Below, piece by piece: positions 43,500-52,428 of a stretch of 64,000 bases of DNA. This DNA comes from Jingyaoa shaoxingensis. GTDB lineage: Bacteria; Bacillota; Clostridia; Lachnospirales; Lachnospiraceae. The notes under the pieces were generated by a model. That model did not search any database, was not told the origin of the DNA, and saw only the letters and a list, made by a program, of their open reading frames with translations. Position 1 is the stretch's first letter. Each line of letters opens with the position of its first letter. Made by a program: the position numbers and the translations under genes. Location of the stretch: the NCBI RefSeq assembly GCF_014385005.1, contig NZ_JACRSZ010000006.1, forward strand, positions 124,001 through 188,000, written 5' to 3'.

Positions 43500-44822
43500 T
43501 TAAACAGCTAATCCTAACATCGTCGGAACAAAAGTTACCAGAAATGGTATATATGTAATTGCAAGTAATACCAGTATCTCCGCAATCATATATGGCATTG
43601 TTCCTTTAATCGCCTTTTCCACTGGAATTTTTCCGATTTTCGCAGTGATAAACATGCAATATCCAAGCGGAGGAGTAATATTTCCGATTGTCAGGTTAAA
43701 TGCCATCACTACACCAAAGTGAACCAGGCTGATTCCCATAGAGCTTGCTACCGGTGCCAGAATTGGTGCCAGAATAATAACAGAAGCTCCACCATCCATG
43801 AACATTCCCATGATAATCAGCAGAACATTCACTAATAACAGGAATACATATTTGTTATGTGTTACGGATAAAATCAGGTTGTTTACTATAACCGGCATCT
43901 GCAAAGCTGTTAAGCCATAGCTGAATACTTTTGCACATGCAATAATCAGTAATAATGGTGCTGCACTGTTGACTGCCTGTAATAAAATCGGACCAATCTC
44001 TTTCACTTTGATGGTTCTGGTAATGAAAAGACTTACAAGTAAACTGTATACAACTGAAATTGCTCCGGCTTCTGTAGGAGTCATAATTCCTCCCATGATT
44101 CCACCTACAACGATAAGCGGCATTCCCAGTGGAATAATTCCATCGATAATGGTTTTCTTGATCTCACTTTTTTCCATCTTCTCAGTTCTGCGCGGGAAAT
44201 GAACTACCCGGTCTCTGAGAAGCACTACTACCATAAGTACCAGTCCACATAAAATTCCTGGTACAATTCCTCCCATAAACATGGAACCAACCGATGCACC
44301 GACTGCTGTTGCATATACAACCATTATGATACTAGGAGGAATAATCGGGCCACAGGTAGACGCTCCTGCGATTACTCCAACTGCTTCTTCCGTCGGATAT
44401 CCTTCTTTCTTCATTGCCGGAATCAGGATTCCTCCCATACAGGATGAACACGCCTGTGCAGATCCTGTGATACCTCCGAAGAACATACTGGATACAATTC
44501 CTGCGTGAGCAAGACTTCCAGGGAGACGTCCGATCAGAAGCATTGCAAATTTAATCAGCTTCTCTGTAATTCCACCCCGGTTCATAATCTCTCCCGCGAG
44601 CATAAAAAACGGAATTGCCAGAAGTGTGGTACTGCCTATTCCATTAAAAATTGACTGCGATACAGCAAGTGTTGCCATTGGTGTTCCTGTACTTATCGAT
44701 AATGTCGCAAGACTTAATACACCTGTAATCAATAATGATACATATATTGGTATTCCAGAAAGAATAAACACAAATGTAAGTACAACTAATATTGCAATTA
44801 TTAATCCCATTGTTTCTCCCAT
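43500..44822 (-). CDS. TRAP transporter large permease DctM
   Basis: A 440-residue membrane protein with about twelve segments, the ion-coupled transport subunit. Family marks: IPFFMLAGEIMNRGGITEKLI, MFFGGITGSAQACSSCMG, AGASTCGPIIPPSIIMVVYA, IMGMFMDGGASVIILAPILAP and NLTIGNITPPLGYCMF. The start at 44822 lies 7 bases after GGAGG, which itself overlaps the DctQ stop. Works with DctQ and DctP using a sodium gradient. Confidence 0.94.
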   Translation of the reverse strand: MGETMGLIIAILVVLTFVFILSGIPIYVSLLITGVLSLATLSISTGTPMATLAVSQSIFNGIGSTTLLAIPFFMLAGEIMNRGGITEKLIKFAMLLIGRLPGSLAHAGIVSSMFFGGITGSAQACSSCMGGILIPAMKKEGYPTEEAVGVIAGASTCGPIIPPSIIMVVYATAVGASVGSMFMGGIVPGILCGLVLMVVVLLRDRVVHFPRRTEKMEKSEIKKTIIDGIIPLGMPLIVVGGIMGGIMTPTEAGAISVVYSLLVSLFITRTIKVKEIGPILLQAVNSAAPLLLIIACAKVFSYGLTALQMPVIVNNLILSVTHNKYVFLLLVNVLLIIMGMFMDGGASVIILAPILAPVASSMGISLVHFGVVMAFNLTIGNITPPLGYCMFITAKIGKIPVEKAIKGTMPYMIAEILVLLAITYIPFLVTFVPTMLGLAV

Positions 44823-44833
44823 TGTTTTTCCTC

Positions 44834-45328
44834 CTATTCTTCCTGTTTTTCAGGATCGTTCAGTACTTTCCTGTTAATTGCTCTGATATATTCATATATC
44901 ATTAAACCAAACCCCATTGGAATCGACATATAATAATACTTTCTCGGAATCTTAAGTGCTGTACTTAACATCGTTCCGCTGCTGGTATATTTCATAGAAT
45001 TTACAAATAAAAATATAAGAAATCCGATTGTAATTGTCATAAATACTGCACGAATACCAATTCGTACTGCTTTTGACTTTGGTTTGCTGGAAAGTGTTGT
45101 AAATTCTGTATGTCCGTCCATTCGAACGGCACGCGCACTTCCAAACATTCCCATCGCTACCAGCAATGCCTGATTCACTTCATCCGCCCATAAAAAACCT
45201 GTCTGGAAAATATAACGTGCTATGACACTTGCAGATGCGATGCATACAACTGCAAATAACGTTGTGCCGCAGACGATATTTTCAATCCAGCGAATGACAA
45301 AGTCGATTTTGTCTAATACCTTCTTCAT
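44834..45328 (-). CDS. TRAP transporter small permease DctQ
   Basis: A 164-residue protein with four membrane segments (about 18-38, 50-68, 92-112, 132-152). VIARYIFQTGFLWADEVNQALLVAMGM and RMDGHTEF are the family pattern. It couples the binding protein to the large subunit. Genes DctQ, DctM and DctP are consecutive, giving a complete tripartite system. Confidence 0.93.
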   Translation of the reverse strand: MKKVLDKIDFVIRWIENIVCGTTLFAVVCIASASVIARYIFQTGFLWADEVNQALLVAMGMFGSARAVRMDGHTEFTTLSSKPKSKAVRIGIRAVFMTITIGFLIFLFVNSMKYTSSGTMLSTALKIPRKYYYMSIPMGFGLMIYEYIRAINRKVLNDPEKQEE

Positions 45329-45355
45329 TGTGCCTCTCCTTTACATTGCTTGTTT

Positions 45356-46321
45356 TTAAGCCCACCACATACCAGATCTGTCTTCAAATATTCCACACTG
45401 TTTCACCATATCGACAGCTTTTTCCAGACCTTCAAACCGATTCATCAGGCTGTCTTCATGTTCGATACTGATTACATAATCATATCCGATTTTTCGCAGT
45501 GCAGAAAAAATATCTTTCCAGTAATCTGCTTCATTTCCATATCCAACTGTCCTGAAAATCCATGATCTGTGCGCTTCATCACTGTAGTGCTTGGTATCCA
45601 GGACACCATTTACCGCAGTGTTATATTTATCAATTCGTACATCTTTTGCGTGTACATGATAAACCATTCCTTCACATGCACGAATCACTGCCACCGGATC
45701 CATTCCCTGCCACAGTAAATGACTTGGATCAAAATTCATACCAATCTCCGGACCAACTGCACTGCGCAGTCTCTTTAATGTATCCACATTATAAACCATA
45801 AAGCCCGGATGCAGTTCCAATGCAATTTTAGTAACGCTGTGTTCTCTTGCAAATGGAACAAATTTTCTCCAGTATGGAATCAGTTCTTCATCCCACTGAT
45901 ACTTCAATACCTCTAGATATTCATCTGGCCAGGAGCATGTTACCCAGTTTGGATATTTCGCATCCGGTGAATCTCCTGCGCAGCCAGAGAAACAAGTTAT
46001 GGTATCAATCCCCAGTTTTTCAGCCAGAAGAACTGCATTTTTCATATCCATATGATATGCTTCTGCTTTTTCTTTATCAGGATGAATTGGATTTCCATGA
46101 CAGGACAGTGCGCTGATTTCCATATCATATTTTTGAACTGTATTTTTAAACTCTTCCAATGCTTCAGGATCTGCCAGCAGTTTTGCCGGATTAACATGGG
46201 ATTTTCCTGCGAATCCGCCACAGCCAGGCTCAATCATCTGGATACCAACACTTTTTAAATACTTCAGTACTTCTTCCAGAGATTTATCCTGCAGCATATT
46301 TGTTACAATACCAATTTTCAT
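45356..46321 (-). CDS. Sugar phosphate isomerase/epimerase (AP_endonuc_2 TIM barrel) B
   Basis: A 321-residue TIM barrel of the COG1082 type. Ligand-bearing strands: LSCHGNPIHP, TCFSGCAGDSPD, IALELHPGFMVYN, MNFDPSHLLWQGMDP, VYHVHAKDVRID and VISIEHEDSLM. The FDPSHLxWQGxDP stretch and long WVTCSWPDEY insert are typical of members that sit beside Gfo/Idh/MocA oxidoreductases, as here (21 bp apart), and these pairs are often involved in processing 3-keto sugars. The ATG at 46321 is chosen over the in-frame TTG at 46339. The reaction is inference. Confidence 0.83.
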   Translation of the reverse strand: MKIGIVTNMLQDKSLEEVLKYLKSVGIQMIEPGCGGFAGKSHVNPAKLLADPEALEEFKNTVQKYDMEISALSCHGNPIHPDKEKAEAYHMDMKNAVLLAEKLGIDTITCFSGCAGDSPDAKYPNWVTCSWPDEYLEVLKYQWDEELIPYWRKFVPFAREHSVTKIALELHPGFMVYNVDTLKRLRSAVGPEIGMNFDPSHLLWQGMDPVAVIRACEGMVYHVHAKDVRIDKYNTAVNGVLDTKHYSDEAHRSWIFRTVGYGNEADYWKDIFSALRKIGYDYVISIEHEDSLMNRFEGLEKAVDMVKQCGIFEDRSGMWWA

Positions 46322-46342
46322 CTTCTCTCCATTCTGCAATTT

Positions 46343-47446
46343 CTAATTAATTGCCACCCAGCGTCCGGTATGTGCACTCTCATATATTTTATCACAGATC
46401 TGCATCATATGAAGTCCATCTTCAAATGTTGCGAATGGATTAGCCGGCTGAATTCCACGTATCGCATTATAAATCGCATTGAAATTCTGCTTAAATGCAT
46501 CCGGGAATCCTTCTGCATGACCTGCTGGATAACTGATAATCGACGCCGTATCCGCGTCAGCCAGAGACGGGTCCTTTGTAAGCAACGCATTCGCTTCGTT
46601 TCTGTTACCAATCAGCAGATCATTTACTTTTTCATTATCCCATTCCAGAGATTTTTTCGTACCTGCGACCTGTAAAACAGTCTGATTCTTTTTTCCTGAA
46701 AAGACTGCTGAAAAAGAAGCGCTTCCAACTGCTCCATTATCAAATCTGAGCATGATATAAGAAAAATCTTCGGTATCAATCGATACTTCTTTTACGCCTT
46801 CAGATGTCTCCTGTTTTCTGGTTGGGTAGATTGTTTTAAACTCTGCAAAAACTTCTTTTACTTTCTGACCTGTCACATACTCTGCAAGATCAATCCAGTG
46901 TGAACCCAGATCTGCTGTTGCACGTGTTTTTCCACATTTATCAGATAATATTTTCCAGCTAAAATCAGTATCAAACTGCAACCAGTCCTGTAAGTATCCT
47001 CCCTGAACTGCAAACACATCTCCGATTTCACCATTCTTTACCATATTTCTCATCTGATACGGAATTGGATAATAACGGTTATGGAAGTTAACCGCATTTA
47101 CCAGTCCACTCTTCTTTGCAGCCTCCACCATGATTTTTGCTTCTTCTGCATTTCTTGCCATTGGCTTTTCACAGACCACATTCACGCCTTTTGAAAAAGC
47201 ATATAATGCAATTTCCATATGCGTATGATTTGGTGTACAAATATGGACACAATCTGGTTTGCATTTTTCAATCATTTCTTTGTAGTCTGAAAAATATGCC
47301 GGTATTCCAAGACGTGCAGCTTTTTCTTCTATTCCTATGCCATCCACAATTGCTACAACATCTACATATGGAATTCTTCTCAGTGCTTCCACATGGGCTG
47401 CTCCAATAAACCCAATTCCTATTACGGCTGCTTTTAATCGTTCCAT
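46343..47446 (-). CDS. Gfo/Idh/MocA-family NAD(P)-dependent oxidoreductase
   Basis: A 367-residue dehydrogenase. The Rossmann fold begins AAVIGIGFIGAAHVEAL; VVCEKPMARNAEEA contains the EKP motif with the catalytic Lys, then NFHNRYYP and, in the C-terminal domain, DLGSHWIDLAEYV with the GxHxxD-type catalytic His. Members oxidise or reduce sugar hydroxyls, for example inositol or glucosides. The start is at 47446: GAGG precedes it, and it lies one base after the ROK stop (TAATATG), so the two are coupled. Confidence 0.9.
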   Translation of the reverse strand: MERLKAAVIGIGFIGAAHVEALRRIPYVDVVAIVDGIGIEEKAARLGIPAYFSDYKEMIEKCKPDCVHICTPNHTHMEIALYAFSKGVNVVCEKPMARNAEEAKIMVEAAKKSGLVNAVNFHNRYYPIPYQMRNMVKNGEIGDVFAVQGGYLQDWLQFDTDFSWKILSDKCGKTRATADLGSHWIDLAEYVTGQKVKEVFAEFKTIYPTRKQETSEGVKEVSIDTEDFSYIMLRFDNGAVGSASFSAVFSGKKNQTVLQVAGTKKSLEWDNEKVNDLLIGNRNEANALLTKDPSLADADTASIISYPAGHAEGFPDAFKQNFNAIYNAIRGIQPANPFATFEDGLHMMQICDKIYESAHTGRWVAIN

Positions 47447-47447
47447 A

Positions 47448-48392
47448 TTATTTATCCTCACTTTCTTCTGCAATCACAATTGCAATTGCCCCCATTAATG
47501 CAGCTTCATATCCAAGTGGAGTCGTTGTTACAATCACATCTTTCATAGGAGAAAATGTGTATCTTCCAATTGCATTGCGTATCTCTGATTTCACAATATC
47601 AAAGGCTGCTGCTACACCTCCACCTATGATGATTGCTTCCGGATCCAGAATGTTTACATAATAGGAAATCCCTCTGCCAAGATATTCTCCTGCCTTTCGG
47701 TAAATTTCTAAAGCTGTCTGTTCTCCATTTCTCGCCAGTTCCGCACACTGCACACCTGACACTACTTCTTCTGTTGTTGAGAATTTCTTTCTGTCAGAAG
47801 CTTCCTTAATATATCTGCTGATTGCAGTACCAGACCCTTGTGCTTCCAGGCATCCGTTTTCTCCACATGGACAGTTTGCCGGATTATCATATTCCACTTT
47901 CAAATGACCAAATTCACCTGCATATCCATGGGCTCCACGAATTAATTTTCCATCACAGACAACTGCTCCACCAACGCCCGTTGATACCGTCATCCATGCA
48001 AAATTGTGATATTTCTTTCCAAGCCCAAATAACAATTCTGCTTCCGCACAGGCATTTACATCATTCTCACAGACAATTTTGCTGATCTGCAATTTTTTTT
48101 GTAAATAATCCTTCACCGGAATCTCATGCCATCCTGCATAGACAGCTTTTAACAGGATTCCTTTTTTTCTGTCTACAATCCCGGGAAGATTTACCCCCAC
48201 TCCATTGATCTGATCCGTTGTAAGATCTCTTTTTTTCAGAAATTCCGAAAAAATTCTTACACAATCATCTAAATGGCTGAAGCAATTCGTAGTATTTGTC
48301 GGAAATTGTTTTTTCTCATAGATCTTTCCCATCTCATCTGCCAGAGCAACAATTGTTTTTGTTCCTCCAATATCAAAAGCTCCAATATACAT
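47448..48392 (-). CDS. ROK-family sugar kinase
   Basis: A 314-residue kinase. The ATP phosphate loop is FDIGGTKTIVAL (about 5-16), the sugar site includes NDVNACAEAE and STGVGGAVV, and the zinc-binding ROK signature is EFGHLKVE with CPCGENGCLEAQGSG. There is no N-terminal helix-turn-helix, so it is an enzyme (glucokinase/N-acylhexosamine-kinase-like), not a NagC-type repressor. ATG at 48392 has CGGAG 8 bases upstream; the in-frame GTG at 48401 is rejected. Implies that a neutral hexose-like intermediate is phosphorylated after uptake. Confidence 0.92.
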   Translation of the reverse strand: MYIGAFDIGGTKTIVALADEMGKIYEKKQFPTNTTNCFSHLDDCVRIFSEFLKKRDLTTDQINGVGVNLPGIVDRKKGILLKAVYAGWHEIPVKDYLQKKLQISKIVCENDVNACAEAELLFGLGKKYHNFAWMTVSTGVGGAVVCDGKLIRGAHGYAGEFGHLKVEYDNPANCPCGENGCLEAQGSGTAISRYIKEASDRKKFSTTEEVVSGVQCAELARNGEQTALEIYRKAGEYLGRGISYYVNILDPEAIIIGGGVAAAFDIVKSEIRNAIGRYTFSPMKDVIVTTTPLGYEAALMGAIAIVIAEESEDK

Positions 48393-48406
48393 ATGTATCA
48401 CTCCGA

Positions 48407-48970
48407 TTATACTGCCTGTTTAATCATGGCTTTCATCTGCTGAGAAATTGCATGTTCCAGAATAATATGAATATCTTCCACTACACCATAATTCTTAGAG
48501 TGAATTAAGATCGTGAAATCTGATAAATCTTTTAGTTTTCCGTTATAGTCTCCAATAATGCTTACTGTTTTTGCTCCAACTTCTTTCGCATACTTATGGC
48601 TCTCAACCAGATTGCCTGAATTTCCTGATACAGAAAGAGAGATTACCAGGTCATCCGGCTGAAGGAAATTTTTCAACTGCTCAACCATGGTCTGATCATA
48701 TGCATTATCATTTCCATATGCAGAAAAGATAGAACTGTTATCGGATGGTGCAAAGATTTTGATTCTTTTTGAATCAGCAATATTAATGCCTTTTCCAAAA
48801 TCACATACCCAGTGAGAAGCTGCTGCTGCACTTCCACCATTTCCAAGTATGAAAACATGTTTTCCGTTTTCTCTTGCTTCCTCTAACATCCCAAGTAATT
48901 TTTCAATATCACTTCTATCAATGTAATCTAACGTTTTCTTTAATTCCTCTGTATAATGATCAAAAAACAT
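48407..48970 (-). CDS. SIS-domain sugar isomerase (GmhA-like)
   Basis: A 187-residue single SIS domain. HVFILGNGGSAAAASHWVCDF (phosphosugar-binding, GmhA-like) at about 38-58, APSDNSSIFSAYGNDNAYD, and VISLSVSGNSGNLVE are the substrate contacts; NYGVVEDIHIILEHAISQQM is the typical C-terminal helix with EDxH. GmhA isomerises sedoheptulose-7-phosphate, but no other heptose genes are present, so it more likely acts on the phosphosugar made by the neighbouring ROK kinase. AAGGAGG precedes the start. Confidence 0.87.
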   Translation of the reverse strand: MFFDHYTEELKKTLDYIDRSDIEKLLGMLEEARENGKHVFILGNGGSAAAASHWVCDFGKGINIADSKRIKIFAPSDNSSIFSAYGNDNAYDQTMVEQLKNFLQPDDLVISLSVSGNSGNLVESHKYAKEVGAKTVSIIGDYNGKLKDLSDFTILIHSKNYGVVEDIHIILEHAISQQMKAMIKQAV

Positions 48971-48983
48971 CTCTTATTCCTCC

Positions 48984-49427
48984 TTATTCTGTGTATTCTC
49001 CAACATATTCTGTTTTATCATCATCTAATACATCGTAACCGGCTCTCATGTAAAGATCCAACTGTGGCGGTGTTGCAATTCCAAGTGTTACAAAAGCTTC
49101 TGTATTTCCTTCCGGATTTCTGGTTCCATGGAGTACACCTGGAGGTGCATAAACGATATCCCCCGCTTTTACCGGAATCCATTTGTCATATAAATAGCAT
49201 TCTCCCTCTCCTGAATGGATGATCAGAATTTCTTCTGAAATTGGATGTTTGTGTGGAGCAAATTCTTTTCCTGGTTCATGAAAACCAACTGCGATATTTG
49301 CTCCGCGGCATCCCATCTTTGGATTCAGTGCGAAATGAACAACGTGACCGTTTGGCATAGTCCAGGTTTCTCCACCACTGATACTGAATTTTCCACCATA
49401 TTTCTGTACATATTCTTTTTTTGTCAT
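48984..49427 (-). CDS. Single-domain cupin protein
   Basis: A 147-residue cupin. Motif 1 is GKEFAPHKHPISEEILIIHSGEG (His, His, Glu metal ligands; about 54-74 with H57/H59/E63-like spacing) and motif 2 is GDIVYAPPGVLHGTRN with the last His. Such proteins act as metal-dependent sugar isomerases, epimerases or sensors. Located between the dehydrogenase and SIS genes with short gaps (30 and 13 bp), so part of the catabolic operon. The reaction cannot be assigned. Confidence 0.85.
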   Translation of the reverse strand: MTKKEYVQKYGGKFSISGGETWTMPNGHVVHFALNPKMGCRGANIAVGFHEPGKEFAPHKHPISEEILIIHSGEGECYLYDKWIPVKAGDIVYAPPGVLHGTRNPEGNTEAFVTLGIATPPQLDLYMRAGYDVLDDDKTEYVGEYTE

Positions 49428-49457
49428 TTTCCTGTCTCCTTTTTCACTCTATTTGAT

Positions 49458-50489
49458 TTAGAATTTTACAACTGCTTTTATTGCTGCACCGCTTCTCGCA
49501 TCTTCAAATGCCTGGATTGCATCTTTATAATCATAAACTGTTATGATTTTCTCCAGGTCTGGTTTTAACTGAAGAACTTTATCTACCACAGCAGATGTTC
49601 CATCTGCCTTTAACTGTGGTGCCGGTCCTTTGGAACCAACAATCGTAAGTTCCTTTCTCATAATCGGTAATGGTTCAAACTGATCTACGGCTCCAAAATA
49701 GACACTGGCAACAACGATTCTTCCACCGGTTCTTGCTGCTTTGAATGCTTCAGAAAGGACTACAGGTGCTCCTGTTGCTTCTACCACAATGTCTACACCT
49801 TCTTTAGCAGTCATTTCTTTTACCTGATCCAGCCAATCTGCATCTGCTGTATTGATCACATCGAATAAACCTGTTTTTCTCATCTGTTCGATTCTTTTCT
49901 GACTGCGGTCAGCGCCAATTATTATGCCTGCACCCAGTGTTTTTAAGATCATGGCAGCAATCAGACCGATCGCGCCCAGTCCGAATACCAGTACGGTATC
50001 TCCCGGTTTCACATTTGCTTTCATTGCCACATGAAAGGCACAGTTTGCCGGTTCCAGAAGTGTTGCTGTAATATCATCCAGTTCCTCTGGAATTGGGCTG
50101 AGGAAACTATAGGTATCCTCATTTGTAACCAGCGTTTCCTCGGAAAATCCTCCAGGAAGTAGCGCATAATTCAAACTTTTACAATAATTCTGAAGACCAT
50201 TTCTGCAAAACCAGCATATTCCGCATCCCTTTACCAGTTCACTTGCTACACGCATTCCTTTTTGAATTCCGTTTTTTCCAAGTCCTGGATCTGTGATGAT
50301 TCCTGAAAACTCATGTCCAAAGTAATGTTCATTTGTCAGATCTCTTCTCCCATTGTATAAAGCAAGGTCGCTTCCACAGATTCCACAGGCTTTGACATCT
50401 ACTTTCACTGTTTTATCCGTTACCTGAATTTTTTTTTCTGTTTCCACCAGTTTTAATTCTCTTGGTGCCAGTAATTTTACTTCTCTCAT
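49458..50489 (-). CDS. Zinc-dependent MDR-family alcohol dehydrogenase
   Basis: A 343-residue medium-chain dehydrogenase of the sorbitol/threonine dehydrogenase group. Catalytic zinc: Cys in ACGICGSDLAL, GHEFSG, and EPANCA. Structural zinc: four Cys in GCGICWFCRNGLQNYC. NAD-binding loop: VFGLGAIGLIAAM. It should oxidise a polyol or sugar-alcohol hydroxyl to a ketone. Second gene of the operon, 19 bp after the first epimerase gene; CAGGAG precedes its start. Confidence 0.91.
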   Translation of the reverse strand: MREVKLLAPRELKLVETEKKIQVTDKTVKVDVKACGICGSDLALYNGRRDLTNEHYFGHEFSGIITDPGLGKNGIQKGMRVASELVKGCGICWFCRNGLQNYCKSLNYALLPGGFSEETLVTNEDTYSFLSPIPEELDDITATLLEPANCAFHVAMKANVKPGDTVLVFGLGAIGLIAAMILKTLGAGIIIGADRSQKRIEQMRKTGLFDVINTADADWLDQVKEMTAKEGVDIVVEATGAPVVLSEAFKAARTGGRIVVASVYFGAVDQFEPLPIMRKELTIVGSKGPAPQLKADGTSAVVDKVLQLKPDLEKIITVYDYKDAIQAFEDARSGAAIKAVVKF

Positions 50490-50507
50490 TCCTACACTCC
50501 TGTTCTT

Positions 50508-51344
50508 TTAAAGATTATCAAAAGCAGCATGTGCATGCGCAATCCCGATTTTCATCTGTCTGTCCGCTTCTTCTACAGAATCAAACCAGAGTTTCCATGG
50601 ATAAAGTCCGAATACCTCAAAAGAGCAATACTGCTCAAATCCGATTTCTTTCAATGCTTTTGCTACTGCCTTAAAATCAAAATGACCTGTTCCCGGTGCA
50701 TGTCTGTTAGAATCAGCAAGATGCAGATTGGCAAGCATATGACCATATTTTCTCACTTCTTCTTCAGGCACTACTTCTTCAATATTCATATGATAGGTAT
50801 CTGCCATTGTCCGAACACTCGGATGGTCCACCATCTGTGCAAACTCTGTTGCTTCTTTCATTGTATTCAAGAAATTGGTTTCATAGCGATTAATGGCTTC
50901 CACTGCAAGTACCACGTTCTTTTCTGCTGCGTATTTACCAGCTTTATGAATTACATCCGCCATACATTTCGTTGCTTCCAGACGGTCAACGCCATCATCG
51001 ATATGTCTTGTTGCACCGCCACTCCCAATAATCACGGTTCTGGCATTTACATCAGCAGCTACATCGATTACTTTTTCCAGGTATTCTTCACACTTCTGAT
51101 TCAGATTCCTGTCTGGAGTTGCAAGCTTCACACTTCCGTCAAAAATGTAATGTAATCCGCTGCATTCCAATCCTGCATCTTCAATCCATGACTTTACTGT
51201 TTTGCGATATTCTTTCGAACTTCCCACTGGCAGATGAAATGCTGTCGTAATTTCTACGCCATCAAATCCGATCTTTGCTGCACGATTGATGGTATCCTGT
51301 AAATCATTCATTCCGTACACTGCTGTACACATGCTAAACTTCAT
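50508..51344 (-). CDS. D-tagatose/psicose 3-epimerase-like TIM barrel (A)
   Basis: A 278-residue TIM barrel, first gene of the operon. It matches the ketose 3-epimerase pattern: LAVEAINRYETNFLNT (metal Glu), TMADTYHMNIEE (metal Asp), NLHLADSNRHAPGTGHFDF (metal His plus the NR..PG.G loop) and YCSFEVFGLYPW (metal Glu). Such enzymes invert C3 of ketohexoses or ketopentoses via an enediolate with Mn or Co. The ATG at 51344 is preferred to the ORF start at 51407 because GGAGG lies 5 bases upstream. Epimerase class is a good guess; the sugar is not known. Confidence 0.85.
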   Translation of the reverse strand: MKFSMCTAVYGMNDLQDTINRAAKIGFDGVEITTAFHLPVGSSKEYRKTVKSWIEDAGLECSGLHYIFDGSVKLATPDRNLNQKCEEYLEKVIDVAADVNARTVIIGSGGATRHIDDGVDRLEATKCMADVIHKAGKYAAEKNVVLAVEAINRYETNFLNTMKEATEFAQMVDHPSVRTMADTYHMNIEEVVPEEEVRKYGHMLANLHLADSNRHAPGTGHFDFKAVAKALKEIGFEQYCSFEVFGLYPWKLWFDSVEEADRQMKIGIAHAHAAFDNL

Positions 51345-51428
51345 ATCGTCCTCCATTTCGTCTCTTTGTATATTTTTCTTTTTTGTTTGTTTCTTTTTTT
51401 GTATCATTTTGTCCTTTTCTTGTTTTAA

Positions 51429-51451
51429 ATTATAGTGCAGTATTGTATAAT
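51429..51451. promoter_or_regulatory. LysR-type operator (ATTATA-N11-TATAAT)
   Basis: A perfect inverted repeat with 11-bp spacer, the T-N11-A form bound by LysR regulators, centred in the intergenic region between the operon and its divergent lysR gene. TATAAT on either strand could also be a -10 box. Twenty bases further, TAGTTTATCA is directly repeated (51471-51490), possibly a second regulator contact one helical turn apart. Confidence 0.65.
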
Positions 51452-51521
51452 AAATCCAATATATAAAATTTAGTTTATCATAGTTTATTTATATTAACTT
51501 TTAGAGACAAAGAGGGATTAT

Positions 51522-52388
51522 ATGACATTAAATCAGTTATTGTATTTTGAGAAAATAACAGAAACACAGAATATGGGACGAGCAGCTAAACTGCTTCATA
51601 TTTCTCAGCCAAGTTTAAGTATTGCTCTTTCCAATCTTGAAAAAGAATTAAATGTTGAATTATTTAACCGAATTGGTCACAGACTGCTTTTAAGCAATGA
51701 AGGCGAACAGTTCTTGGTTCATGTTAAAAAAATTTTAAGAGAGGTACGTGATGCTGAATTGCATATGCAATCATTATCTGCTGACCGCAATTTACAGATA
51801 CGCATCGGCTGTCTTGTTCCTGTTCTTTATGATTATTTGCCAAGACTGATACATGATTTTCTCGCTCTCCCCGAAAATCATCTTTTAAAAATCGATTTTA
51901 CAACGAATAATACCAGCAAGCTTATTCCCATGCTGAAAGAAGGATATTTTGACTATATTATCTGCTCTAAACAGGATGATCCAGAACTTATTCAGACAGA
52001 ACTTATATCAGAGCCATATGTGTTATTATGTCCTCCAGGTGCACAAGTTCCAACCACATGGAATGATATTCTGGCTCAAAACCTGATTGGATTTCAGCAA
52101 ACCGCCGCTGCCCATCATGAAATTCATACCGCACTGGTACAGCAAGATATCCAACCCACCTATGTTTATCGTGCACCAGATGAAGAAAGCATTGCTTCTC
52201 TGGTATCACATGGTCTTGGTTATGGGATTGTTCCTAAAGTCCAGGCATTGGAAAATTTCAATTTACAAATTGTTCCTCTTCCTGATACAGGTACTGCGTT
52301 TGTACGTAAGATTTACCTGACTCAGTTAATCAATCGTCCGGCTATCGGTGCCGCCAAGCGGTTTTTGAATTACTTAAAGACTCATTAA
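51522..52388 (+). CDS. LysR-family transcriptional regulator of the TRAP operon
   Basis: A 288-residue regulator. The N-terminal helix-turn-helix reads LNQLLYFEKITETQNMGRAAKLLHISQPSLSIALSNLEKEL at residues 2-42, the LysR core. The C-terminal periplasmic-binding-like effector domain (about 90-285) has YFDYIICSKQDD and GLGYGIVPKVQALE. It is transcribed divergently from the eleven-gene operon and presumably activates it on binding a pathway intermediate. The coding sequence is AT-richer than average, like the operon. Confidence 0.92.
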   Translation: MTLNQLLYFEKITETQNMGRAAKLLHISQPSLSIALSNLEKELNVELFNRIGHRLLLSNEGEQFLVHVKKILREVRDAELHMQSLSADRNLQIRIGCLVPVLYDYLPRLIHDFLALPENHLLKIDFTTNNTSKLIPMLKEGYFDYIICSKQDDPELIQTELISEPYVLLCPPGAQVPTTWNDILAQNLIGFQQTAAAHHEIHTALVQQDIQPTYVYRAPDEESIASLVSHGLGYGIVPKVQALENFNLQIVPLPDTGTAFVRKIYLTQLINRPAIGAAKRFLNYLKTH

Positions 52389-52428
52389 AAAAATAGTGTT
52401 GGACCTTGCTCGTCCAACACCATTTTTT
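52389..52428. terminator. Bidirectional terminator between lysR and the hydrolase
   Basis: GTGTTGGAC (52396-52404) and GTCCAACAC (52412-52420) with AAAAAATA before and CATTTTTT after: a strong terminator for both converging genes. Confidence 0.9.

Noticed and set aside
47448..48392. NagC-type ROK repressor
   Set aside because: No N-terminal helix-turn-helix is present; it starts directly with the kinase phosphate loop.
48407..48970. Heptose biosynthesis by the GmhA-like gene
   Set aside because: No gmhB, hldE or other heptose gene is near; context is sugar catabolism.
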